DNA of 64,000 bases from NCBI RefSeq assembly GCF_032884065.1, contig NC_088864.1, forward strand, positions 16,806,409 through 16,870,408, in the 5' to 3' direction. A program made the position numbers and the translations under genes. The notes beneath the pieces are model-generated. The model did not search any database. It saw nothing but the letters and a program-made list of their open reading frames with translations, and was not told the DNA's origin. The stretch is from Artemia franciscana (lineage: Eukaryota; Arthropoda; Branchiopoda; Anostraca; Artemiidae). This document shows positions 1 through 9,970 of this stretch, piece after piece. The first letter of the stretch is position 1; every line of letters starts with the position of its first letter.

Positions 1-123
1 AATTTTGAAGATGTTCAGTCCACTATTGGGACCAAAGAACATTTCAGAGCCCGGTCCTTAGTATCAATTTTGAAGATGTTCAGTCCACTATTAGGACCAA
101 AGAACATTTCAGAGCCCGGTCCT
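1..123. repeat. Tandem duplication, 65-bp unit, two copies
   Basis: Bases 1-65 and 66-123 are almost identical (one visible substitution, in the run after CCACTATT). The first copy may continue left of the window, so this could be the edge of a longer minisatellite. Confidence 0.85.
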
Positions 124-1246
124 TCCCGTTTTACCGTAATTTATTGACAACTCATAAAACCTCAGTCCTCTAAAGAAAAAGGGAGCCAACTTATACCATT
201 GCACTTACATTTCGACAAGTATTAACTTTAGACTCAAAGCTATAATATGCCTCAATTTATGGAATCAAATATTATACTTGAAAGATATTTAATTGTAGTC
301 AGCATAAAAACTATTCCAACTCTGCAATTTCTCTCTTTTTTCATAAAGCCTAAGATACTTCACAGCTTCAGAACTGTCCATACTTTTAAATCAAAATAGA
401 TTTCTCAGACTTGTTATTAAATCACTATCATATTAGTATCAATAGTTTTATATTAGTATCGATTCTCACCACTTGGGGTCATGCCAGACAAATGTTATAG
501 CTACCGAATCTATAAATAGTTTTATCGTAAATGGTTAAAAATCAAATTTCAAACATTTTAACGAAAGGTATCTTAGACCAACAATATCACAAGATTCACT
601 TCCTAAAATCTACAATGTTTAAAAATTCCAAAAATATTAGGTGATATTAGATTATACACTTGGAATAATCAAGAAGATAACGTTTAGTATATACACTTTT
701 CCCAAGTTGCCAACGTTAGAACTGAAATACAAAGATCTTGGGACAAATCCCAAGGAGACCCAGGTTTGACATAAACCCTGGAAAAATTCTTCTGCTTCCT
801 CCCTAGGAAGTCAAAAGGCCTACAATTTACCAAGACTATATGCTAGAAATTGCTGCAAATAGTTTCTAGGATAGACAGAATTCTGTTCGAGACTGCATAA
901 TTTTAACGACATCTAATTCGCTTGTGAATAAATTATAGATGACAGTATTTTTACAAAATTTGATTCCCGATTATTAGTTTCTGGGAAAGACATGCAAAGT
1001 TTGTGTCAAGGAAAATTCTACCCGCCCAAAATTCAAAATGAAAAAAATACAACTGGCACAGAATTTCATCAAATGCAAAATCAAATCTTTAAAAATAAAT
1101 ACTGCAAAATCAACCAATAAAAAGTAATTGAAACCAGAAAAGATTCAATCGACGGAAAGTTCAATCCAGGAATATTCTTTCATCTCAGCAAAGGGAAACC
1201 AACCACACAAACCATAAAGATGATGTCAAATACCTCAGCGCAGATC
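124..1246. other. AT-rich non-coding stretch
   Basis: I see no open frame of useful length and no recognisable exon on either strand. I looked here for the exon that should follow the last visible SUV3 exon and did not find it. Confidence 0.5.
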
Positions 1247-1414
1247 GAGGTGGTATCCAGGGGGTTAGGCGGTTTGAACCCCACTTCTCCCGAAATATTT
1301 GTCTGACCCATAAAAAAAAGTAACAGAAATGAATATAAATACATTTTTGATGCGTTTTTTAGTTGTTCTTTTTGTAGCCCCCCCCCCAAAAAAAAAAATC
1401 CTGGATACGGCCCT
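1247..1414. mobile_element. Short TIR element (family M), copy 1
   Basis: The left end reads GGTGGTATCCAGG and the right end CCTGGATACGGCCCTGG, which are inverted copies of each other with mismatches. The interior carries a G-run, a segment like TTTGTCTGACCCATAAAAAA, and a C-run followed by an A-run. The same layout recurs at 18838, 37611, 55207, 55721 and 57789. It has no coding capacity, so it fits a MITE-like non-autonomous DNA transposon. Confidence 0.6.
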
Positions 1415-1821
1415 GGCCCAGACATTATCTCATGTCGCAACCCGTAATTTCGATTGGCTTCATAAAACTACCAAAAAATCGATTGGCAATGATTAGAGTG
1501 TAACCAAGAATCATAAAGTGAATTTGAAATTAACATAAGATACTGTTAAAAGGATGGAGTGGCCACTACCTCAAACCCCTTTAAGGCTAAAGGGCTGCTT
1601 TAGATGAAAACATCATAAATGATATTAGAACAAGCAGAACAAGCAGAAGAGGGGAAGGAACCCCCCGGAAGTGCCGTATTGTACCCGCCGGTATTCAGTT
1701 ACCCGTAAATTGCGGGGAATAGGTGAGGGGGTCCTTACGCTTCCCTTGTTCTTGGGTTATTTCAGTAACTTGGGTAACCAGTTAAAGCAGTGGCCATCCT
1801 GACAGTTTCTGTGCCATCAAT

Positions 1822-4800
1822 ATGCAAATTAAGTACAGGAAAGATACTTTATTTGACCTTTCTTCACCCCTGTATACGGTGGCGCCATCTACTTTTTTGA
1901 ACTTGGTGACTTTTAATCTTCTGACGAAGCCACCAGATGCTGCTACCGTCCCTTTTTTAGATGTCAGCACTGTTCACAGTAGAGCTACTTCTAAGCCTCC
2001 CATTAAAACCAGTCGCTGTTGCAGAAGTGGTAAACGCGTCTCTGAGAGGAGGAATCCCCTAGTGGAACCGAGTAACTTATCCGCTCTAAGTGACACCCGC
2101 GCCAATGTAGGCAGACCGACTGAATCGAGTTTCACAGACTTACCCGTAATCGAACGCTTCGACAGTTTGCCCGTTAACGACTATGCAAATGAGCCGCCTC
2201 CTATCCTAAGACCTGTTACATTCAACGCTCGTCGTGGCCTTCCTAACTTCCTCGTTTGCAACACTAGATCGCTGTGCAACAAAACAGAAGATTTTGAAGC
2301 TGTTATTCGCCAGAACAACATTGCCATAGCAGCCGTTACTGAAACATGGAACCTCGATGAAAATACAGGTCGTGTGGCTGGATACTCTGTGTTCTTGAAC
2401 ACTCGCTCTAATCGTGGTCTATCGAAACTTGGGGGCGGTGTTGATCTGTTTGTAAGAGAAGATATACCCTGTAAACTCCTTTCTGATCTCGCTAATCCGG
2501 ACCATGAGGTAATCTGGGCGATGTGCAGACCGACTTACTTGCCCCGCTTATACTCGTGCATAATTGTGGCATCAGTATATTACCCAGAAAGTGCAAAGAA
2601 TCGCCGAGACCTTGTCTCTTACTTGCAAAAGACTGTTGATGTGCTTCGGATCCACTATAGTAATCCTGCTTTTATCATAGCAGGCGACTTCAACCAGACG
2701 AAAAAAGGCTGGCTTTCATCCAGTCTATCCCTTAAACAAGTGGTTCACATGCCTACTCACGTCTCAGGCAGCATTCTGGATCTCATTCTTACGAACTGTG
2801 AGTCCTACTACTGTAATCCTGTTTCTCTCGGACCAGTGGCCAAGTCCGACCATTTTGCTATTCTGTGGAAAGCCCACAGTTCATTGCCCAAGCCTAAACT
2901 AAGCCGCGTGGTTACCCGCCCGCTAACGGACTCTGCCATTCGAGCCTATGGTCAGTGGATAGGCAATTATGATTTCCCAGAAGTTGACGGAGATTCAAGC
3001 ATCCACGAAAAGACTAAAAGATTCAGTGACATTCTGTACTCCAAATACACCGAAATCTTCCCCACCAAGTCAGTTACCATTAGTGAGTTTGATAAGCCAT
3101 GGATTACCCCTGCCATAAAGAAACTCATCCGTGAGAGATGCCGCCTTTATTATATCGGTGATGTAGTAAACGCAAAGAAACTTGCGTTTGGAAGGCCAAA
3201 CTTCAATATGGCCGTTTATCAGTGTCACCTATGCGCGTCAATAATCCAAAGAAATGGCATCAGTCTGTTCGAAAAATGTCGGGAAAATCCACTATCTCTA
3301 GTGTGAGAATATTGGACGATAGTGGCAAACTTCTCACTGCGACAGATGTGAACTCCATCTTCACTGAAATCTGCACAACCCACCCTCCACCCACCGAGTC
3401 CCAAAAAGCCGATCTCTTGTACGGCTGCTCAGAAGAGGAAATTATTGAAGTCACTGAAGAAGACGTCTTCAAAGAATTAATGAAAATTAAGCCCAACAGT
3501 GCATCCTATCCTTCGGAACTTCCTGTAAAACTTGTTCGTGAATACGCCCCCTTCATTGCCAAGCCATTATCCGTGTTGATTAACCTGTGTTTCATGCTTG
3601 GTACTTTCCCAGATATTTGGAAAAAGGCATATATCCGGGTTATTCCGAAGTCAAGCCCCCCTAAAGCATGTGATGAATTGCGTCCTATCTCGATAACCCC
3701 CTGCCTGGCTAAAGTTACGGAAGCATTTGTACTCCGTCGATTGCTCGACCAAATCAGTTCTTCTATCGATAAGTACCAGTATGGTGGACTCCAGGAGTGC
3801 AGTACTACAATTTATCTAGTGCATATGTATGATTGTATACTTACATGGCTGGATTAAGGTAATCGGTTCCTGGATCTAGGTGCAATAGACTTCCAAAAAG
3901 CTTTTGATTTCATTAACCACCTGATTGCTGGCCAAAATTTGAAAATAATGGGTGCGAAAAAGCGCGTGTTATCCGTGATTATGGATTTCTTATCTAATAG
4001 GAAACAGCGTGTTTATGCCCTGTTTGAGGGGGATTCTGACTCCGATTGGACAGGTATAACATGTGGAGCTCCGCAGGGCACAAAGTTGGCTACCATTGTA
4101 TTTATAGCCGTGATCAACTACCTACTAGTCGAATATGAGGATCATTACAAGTTTATAGACGATATCTCTTTTCTATTGAAATACTTAGTTGAAAACGGGA
4201 TTTTATGAAAGAGTTCAGTGACGATTTCTTCGATGCGTTTATTGCCGACTGCAATGTCTCTAAATTGATCAATAAGTCAAAGGTCTTACGCTTTAATCCG
4301 TTGAAGCGCACATTCAGCCAACCGTATGTTCCGTTTCCGATTGTCGACTCAATAAAGATTTTGGGAGTTAATTTTTCAAGTGATTGTTCTTTCGGCTTGC
4401 ACGTTGAAAATGTTGTTAAAAACGCAAATGCATGTCTGCAGTCTTTGAGTACAATGCGTAGATTTGGCTGTGATGTCCAGTGCCTATTGCTAGCTTATCT
4501 TACATACGTCCGTCCAGTTCTGGAACATGCAAGCCCACTATGGGGGCCTGCAGCACTGCGTACTGTATACCTCATCCAAGAACTTGAGTCGGTGCAAAAG
4601 CGAGCCGTGTTCATTATTATTGGCGATCGACAACTATCTTATTGTGAAGCGCTTGTTAAACTCGACCTCCCCACGTTGGCCCAAAGATACGAGCAGATTA
4701 TCGTGAGGTTTGGGAAGTTTCTTCTCTCTAAACCCCAGCATCGAGACATCTTACCACCTACTGCACCGCCCAACAACCGTACGCGTCACCAAAATAAACT

Positions 4801-4882
4801 GGTTCCAGTAGCTTCACGCACGAACCGCCACGCAAATTCGTTTGTACCTTTTTTTACGGATTTGCTAAACAAAGCCGAGTGA
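1822..4882 (+). pseudogene. Decayed non-LTR retrotransposon (LINE) polyprotein, endonuclease plus reverse transcriptase
   Basis: This is a retrotransposon polyprotein in three frame segments. Segment 1 (1822-3306) has an apurinic-type endonuclease domain: NTRSLCNK near 2260, TETW near 2338, AGDFN near 2680 and the catalytic SDH near 2844. Segment 2 (3222-4208) is the reverse transcriptase: motif A DFQKAFD near 3888, GAPQGTKLA near 4066 and the catalytic FIDD at 4152-4163. Segment 3 (4205-4882) is the thumb/C-terminal part, with RPVLEHASPLWG and VQKRA. The copy is dead: there is a frameshift near 3225-3240, an in-frame TAA at 3855-3857, and a second frameshift near 4205. The motif set fits the CR1/L2/Jockey side of the non-LTR elements, but I cannot place the clade. 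It probably lies in a downstream intron of the minus-strand SUV3 gene. Confidence 0.9.
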
Positions 4883-5270
4883 TATTTTCTTCTTTTTTTT
4901 TCTTTTTTGTGTTAATTTGTTATTTAGCATAGTGAAGCAACGCAAATTAGCTGTTTTATAATTTTCTTCTTTTTAAATATGTAAACACATTCAAATGTAC
5001 ACGAAAATAAGTTGGCTTTAAAAAACTTTCAACTCAAGTAATCTATCTAGTTTGCAGAGCACTCTGGCCTTTTCAAAGATTTGGATAGGGGGGAGGGTGA
5101 TAAATCACAGTTATCTGGGGCATACTCTACTCCTCCTGGGTTTATTTCTTCATCCATCGGAATTTATGTTCATTTAAGTTTGATATTTGTATAAGCTAAC
5201 TTATACCCAATTTAGCTTTTGAAATTACGCTTTGCTTTTCGTATAAAAACTGTCTTTCCTTGACTTGAGT
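4883..5270. other. 3' flank of the LINE, no gene seen
   Basis: A T-rich tract (about 4886-4910) follows the LINE stop codon. The segment GCAACGCAAATTAG near 4938 resembles GCAACGCAAATCACG near 7139, after the other LINE fragment, so it may be LINE 3' untranslated sequence. Nothing else is recognised. Confidence 0.4.
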
Positions 5271-5284
5271 CGCTCAAATTAGTG

Positions 5285-5515
5285 TGCGTGTAAGTCAACT
5301 AAACCCACGTTTAACATAACCCCCGTTTCAATTATGCACATTACACTCAACTCCAATCAACTCAGCCCTATTCAATTCAACCCCGTCTGTGCGTGTAACC
5401 GGTTACACGTTATGCTAGGTTGGATTGAATGGGGATTTAATTAATAGAAGGTTGAGTTGCATTGAGGTTCAGCTAAACGGGGATTGAGATGCACAACGAT
5501 AAGTTTGATGGGGTT
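5285..5515. repeat. Imperfect inverted repeat centred on a perfect 18-nt palindrome
   Basis: The centre CGTGTAACCGGTTACACG (about 5394-5411) is a perfect palindrome. On both sides the sequence continues as imperfect complements: AATTCAACCCCG on the left against TTGAATGGGG on the right, and CTCAACTCCAATCAACTC against GAGTTGCATTGAG further out. The whole resembles a foldback or MITE remnant. Confidence 0.55.
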
Positions 5516-5966
5516 CAGTTTAATTGTCTTTCATGGAGGGAGAGAATATACCCCCAATTCTTCAATCATTCTTATTGATGAAGTAATCTTTCATTCTCAC
5601 TTCATTTGGAGTAAGTAATTTCCAAATAATCAGCCAAGCTGACCATGGGGTGCAATCTTCGATTAAGATTTTCCTAAAGTTCACAGGACCATGCATGTGA
5701 ATTTATTCTTCTAGGGGGGAGGTAAATTTGCATAGAAGCAAAAAGGCGTTTGAAATTGAATTGAAAAAAATTAAGGGAAATTGGATTGAAAATTAACTAA
5801 TTGAAAATTGGAAAATTAAAAAATAGAAAAAGATTTTTTTGGAAAATTGAAAAATTAAAAACTTTAATTGAAAAATTAAAGGAAATTCTTATCACCAAAG
5901 CTTATTAAGGTGGGTTTAGGTCATCCTATCAACTTACAGATATACAAAGAGGGGGGTATAACTCAC

Positions 5967-6112
5967 AGATTTAATCCCATGCCAATAGCGTCAGTTGCAA
6001 CGAGAACCTTGCAAGGGTGGTTTGGGTCATTGAACTTAGCTGCCTGAGCTAGTTTGGCACCCGGAGGAAGACTACCATAAATAACTGCCACTTCTCGGCC
6101 AAGAGCCTCCAC
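5967..6112 (-). CDS. SUPV3L1: SUV3 ATP-dependent RNA helicase, exon with motif V (partial gene)
   Basis: This is the most 3' exon of SUV3 visible here. It translates from [18 protein letters not shown] to helicase motif [13 protein letters not shown]. The acceptor reads ctag|GTGGAG and the donor AATCT|GTGAGT. The exon is 146 nt, starts in phase 0 and ends with two bases of a leucine codon. SUV3 is a superfamily 2 NTP-dependent RNA helicase of the mitochondrial degradosome; motif V helps couple ATP hydrolysis to RNA binding. The family continues with an IRR-type segment, motif VI and a C-terminal domain, none of which I find between here and position 1. The LINE at 1822-4882 would lie inside the next intron. 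Confidence 0.95.
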
Positions 6113-6499
6113 CTAGTTCAAAACAACAAAATTAGTTGAATTTTGTTTTGCTAATTGAAAGTTTAACAATGTTAATTGAAATTCAAAAATAACTCAATGT
6201 TCTTACACAAGGCATTGCCTTGAGTATGCTTTGCGGCATTCCTAGTTACCCAAAGAGCACTACTTAAAACCTCAAAATATAATCATAATCATACATCCCA
6301 AAACAACTCCCGTCAACTTTCATATGGAAATCACCAACTAAAAGGTTCTTTTTTTTTTCAAGTGTAATCCTGGGGGTTAAAGTCACTAGAAAAGACAGCT
6401 AGATTAAACCATTAAACCAGTTAGTTCTGTAAGATATTGGCACTAATTTTGTTTCTGGTGTTAACAAATGTACTTGCAACTGGGGTCTACGTGTATGTC

Positions 6500-6600
6500 T
6501 GTAGTCAGGCCAGGATTTACCAACAGGCCCAAGAGGCCAAGGCCTAGGGGCATTTAATGCTAGGAGGCGCAATAAATTATCACTGAGCGAATTTTTTTCT
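6500..6600. repeat. Short interspersed repeat remnant
   Basis: The stretch from CAGGCCAGGATTTACC to AAGGCCTAGGGGC looks like the terminal region of a DNA transposon, as judged by its purine/pyrimidine layout. I see no second end, so this is a weak call. Confidence 0.25.
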
Positions 6601-6670
6601 TAACAAAAACTGGACTGTAATTATTTATCGTGATAGTGAATTACGCCGGTTTAATCTAAGCAAACATGCA

Positions 6671-7063
6671 ATGCTTACCTATTACAAAACTCACATGAGA
6701 CCAATTCTAGAATATGCCTGCCCAGTCTGGCACGCTGGTCTCACAAAAGATCAAACTAACAAACTTGAGGGAATACAAAAGCGTGCATTGCGAGTGATTT
6801 TGGGGGATTCACTGTTACCTTATGAAGAATGTCTTGTTCTGTCAGGTCTAACAACGATTGAAACAAGGAGGCACGAACTTCTAATGGGCTTCGGACATGG
6901 CCTTCTCTCATCACAGAAGCATCGCGATATCCTAACACCGAAAATGACACAAAGCAAGCACAACACCCGGCACCGCAACAAGCTACAGCCATACAACCCC
7001 GGAGCAACACAGCGATACAGGAAATCATTCCGACAATATTTCACAGCTCATTTTAATTTATAG
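6671..7063 (+). pseudogene. 5'-truncated LINE, reverse-transcriptase C-terminal fragment
   Basis: The 130-residue frame matches the C-terminal part of the LINE at 4490-4882. Both share RPxLEYACPVWH-like, IQKRALRVI-like, QKHRDIL and TRHxNKL segments. It starts abruptly with no upstream reverse-transcriptase core, which fits 5' truncation during target-primed insertion. The amino-acid divergence from the first copy is large, so it is a different element of a related family rather than a duplicate. It sits in the SUV3 intron between the exons at 5967 and 8621, in antisense orientation to that gene. Confidence 0.8.
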
Positions 7064-8100
7064 TTTTATATATTGCGATCGTTTATTTTGATATTCACAA
7101 AAAATTATTTGTCATTTAGTGCCAGGGGCACTCCGTCGCAACGCAAATCACGCAACAGAAATCGCTAAACATACAAGTTAGCTATTGAGTTTTTACGAAA
7201 GAAAAAGAAACATGAACCTTGCTAACTGACTTTAGCAAGGTTTTGCGTCATTTTGATGCAATTGACATCTATCCAAATATTGAAATTGCCTTAAGAATGG
7301 TTTTTAGTGGCCTGTCACAAACTTCACAGGAGAAAGATCCTCCTCCGCCCATAGTCGGGTGAGGAACTACTTAAGATCTTCAATCAGCCTGAACAGACTG
7401 ACATCATTATCTCTGCTCACTTTTTACGGAAGGGCTATTCAATAGATGTCGTACGACGACATCATAGATACCTTCACACGACAAAAAGCAAGGAGGAAGA
7501 TTTTATCAATTCGCTTTGAAGATAAATAGTCCTACTTACGGAATGATGCATAGTGTGTACATGTATTTATGTGTTGCTACCTACCAATGGATTAAACTTA
7601 TATCAAATACCTTGTTATTTTATATAATTTGCTTAATATCTAATATTCAAATATTGATTTTTAAATAATTATCATAAGTAATGTTATTTTGCAATAAAAT
7701 AAAAATTGTGATCATCATGTCAACAATTAAAATTTTATTATTAATTATAATATTTTAAGTCTAATTAGGGTATTAAAATTAATGATAAACTGTGTTCAAT
7801 ATTCTTTTAATTTGGGTTGTTACTTAATGTTTAACTAAACATTTCTTAGGAACACTAGCAGTGGTGGATTCAGGATGGTGACACTCCCCCCTCACAAGAG
7901 TTCAGTTTACTTTCGTGTAGTTTTCACGTTCATTATTACGGATATGTTATCCCACACAAAACCTGCTCCCAATCCTGCCCCTTTCCAAAATCTCAGGTGC
8001 ATGCCTACGCACTAGAGCCCAGCCTATTTGTCTTCATTATTTGCTGTGCAGCTTCATGACATATATCGGACTGAACAATTAACCAGCTAGATATTTTACG
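7064..8100. other. Intronic AT-rich DNA, no gene seen
   Basis: This belongs to a SUV3 intron. The segment CAGTGGTGGATTCAGGATGG near 7860 resembles a hAT-type transposon terminus, but no matching second end was found. The stretch around 7600-7800 is nearly all A/T. Confidence 0.4.
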
Positions 8101-8338
8101 TTGTGGATGCAGCTCAAGGCTAACTGCCTGTCAATTAGAGCAAGATTTATAAAATATTCTAAACAAAGATGTTCCAATGAAGACAGATATACTTGCCCGC
8201 TTTATAGAGTTAAAGAATGGATATTTGGAAATAATGAGTTGATACTTCCAGGTGTATTAAATAGTACGTCACCTCACTTTATTTGTAGAGTGGCAAGGTA
8301 TCTGGAAATTTTGTTAAATAAATAAATAAATAAAAAAT
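8101..8338 (+). mobile_element. LINE 3' fragment with (AAAT)n tail
   Basis: An open frame of about 74 residues contains CPLYRVKEWIFG and ends at TAA inside a run of AAAT units (8316-8336). A short C-terminal tail with a cysteine-containing segment followed by a simple-repeat 3' end is usual for I/Jockey-like LINEs lacking a poly(A) tail. No upstream coding domain is present. Confidence 0.5.
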
Positions 8339-8563
8339 ATCAGCATAAAGTAAATGTAATGTTTTACAGATGTCTTTTTCTGAGTATTAAGTGTTCTTTT
8401 CAAGGACCTTTTTTTTTCAAGTATTATGTACTAGTATTAGGTTAATGCAGTGTTTCACTTAAGTGTTTTATGATAATCGCTGATCAAAGTTTATGTTATT
8501 TGCGTCTTTCGTTTACGTTATTGTACTCTATTCATGGCTGTATATTTGGCTTTAAAATACACT

Positions 8564-8586
8564 TATCTATCTATCTATCTATCTAT
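8564..8586. repeat. (TATC)n microsatellite
   Basis: About six TATC units follow a short AT-rich segment that may be another LINE 3' end. The tract lies about 34 bp from the SUV3 donor site at 8620. Confidence 0.85.
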
Positions 8587-8620
8587 ACTTCTTATTTAAA
8601 AATAAAAAAGAAGAACTAAC

Positions 8621-8919
8621 CTGTCGGCAAACCCAGTAGATATCTTGTTTATTAAAACAAACGATACAATCACCAGGCCTAACTCGGTCAATACTTCGTA
8701 ATGCTTGGTCTTCAACGGACATCTCCGTTAGCCGTTTATACCTCCTTACTTCAATTGACTCCCCACAGGTGAAAGCCAGCTCAGATAAAATGTCTATAGC
8801 GGCTCCTTCACCGCAAACATGTACTTCTTTTGCTTGGATTCCAAGAATTGCCCTAGTCCAGGCCCAGCCTCGACCCGAGTCACGGACCATCTGAATTTCG
8901 TCTATAACTGCTACGTCAT
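8621..8919 (-). CDS. SUPV3L1: SUV3 RNA helicase, exon with motif II (DEIQ) through the linker to RecA domain 2
   Basis: The exon encodes [13 protein letters not shown], which holds the Walker B/motif II DEIQ of the SUV3 family. [21 protein letters not shown] and RPGDCIVCF follow, in the order known for SUV3. Acceptor: ttcaacag|ATGAC. Donor: CGACAG|GTTAGT. The length is 299 nt; two bases at its start complete a tyrosine codon begun in the exon at 19056, and it ends in phase 0 to join the exon at 5967. DEIQ in place of DEAD is typical of SUV3. The intron upstream of this exon is about 10 kb and holds most of the transposons between 8,920 and 19,055. Confidence 0.96.
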
Positions 8920-9970
8920 CTGTTGAAGAAAAAATTGTAGATGGCATGCAAACCCATTCTACATTAAATTTTATCTAAGGACACACTGTCACAGGGTTCA
9001 CTTACGCTTTTTAAATGGTCGTTTCAATACTTTCTTGATATTTTGAGATTCAGTCACCTCCTTGCTTTAATCCTTATAAGGTACTCTTTTTCTTTTCTTT
9101 TTTGTGGTGGTGGTGGTTTTAATATGTTCTTAAAAAGTTCTTAAAACAGTTCTAATCAGAACTCCTCACGAAAGTTAAGGAAATCAGAGAGACACGTTTT
9201 AAATCAAGAAATCCCAGTATCATCGCGAGTAACCTCAAGGAAGAGAGACAGGAATGTTTTTTCCTTATAGGTTGATGAATGAAATACATCGTAACGTATG
9301 TTTGCGGGAAGTTTCGAAGAAATACTCCCTGTTGATTTATGGTGGTTGACTATACGACCTCTCTTGTCTAAGAACTTCATAAGAACTCCTTAAAACTCCT
9401 TAAAAGTTCTTAAAAAAGTTGTAATATGTTCTTAAAAGGGTTAGTCTTCTTTTATACTTTTTGAGCACTGAGTGAGGATTTGCGAAGATTTTGTTGAGAG
9501 TTGCTTTGTATATTTCATTCACTCATTTAAATCGTATATCTCATTTTCTTTCGGAATGTTTTATCATTCAAAAAACAGAAGTTTCCCACTAAAAAGATAT
9601 TTTTGGGGTTATTGCTGCTTAGTCCTTTTTTTGTGAAGCTTCACTACTTTCCTAAAATAGTAACCAACACAACAATATTTATTTGACAACTTCTATATTC
9701 TTGTTTCTAATACTGCTTCATCAAATGTTCTTTTATAGCCACCTTTAATTTATACATGATTTCACTAGCTTTTGGCTTAAATTCTTTTTAAGGCTCGATT
9801 TTTTTTTAGAACTAGCAAAACTAGCTTTAGGAACCAAACTAAGGAGTCCCAATGCGAGAGGAAGTTCGTCTTCAAATACATGGTAGAAAATTTAGAGTTG
9901 TCGTAGTATGCTCAACCAAGTTCGCTTAGCCTTGAGCCTAAACTTTATCATTGAATGTGTTGTTATTTAA
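8920..9970. other. SUV3 intron, no feature recognised
   Basis: Segments such as GTTCTTAAAA recur several times between 9125 and 9440, so a degenerate local repeat is likely. No open frame or transposon end is recognisable. Confidence 0.4.
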
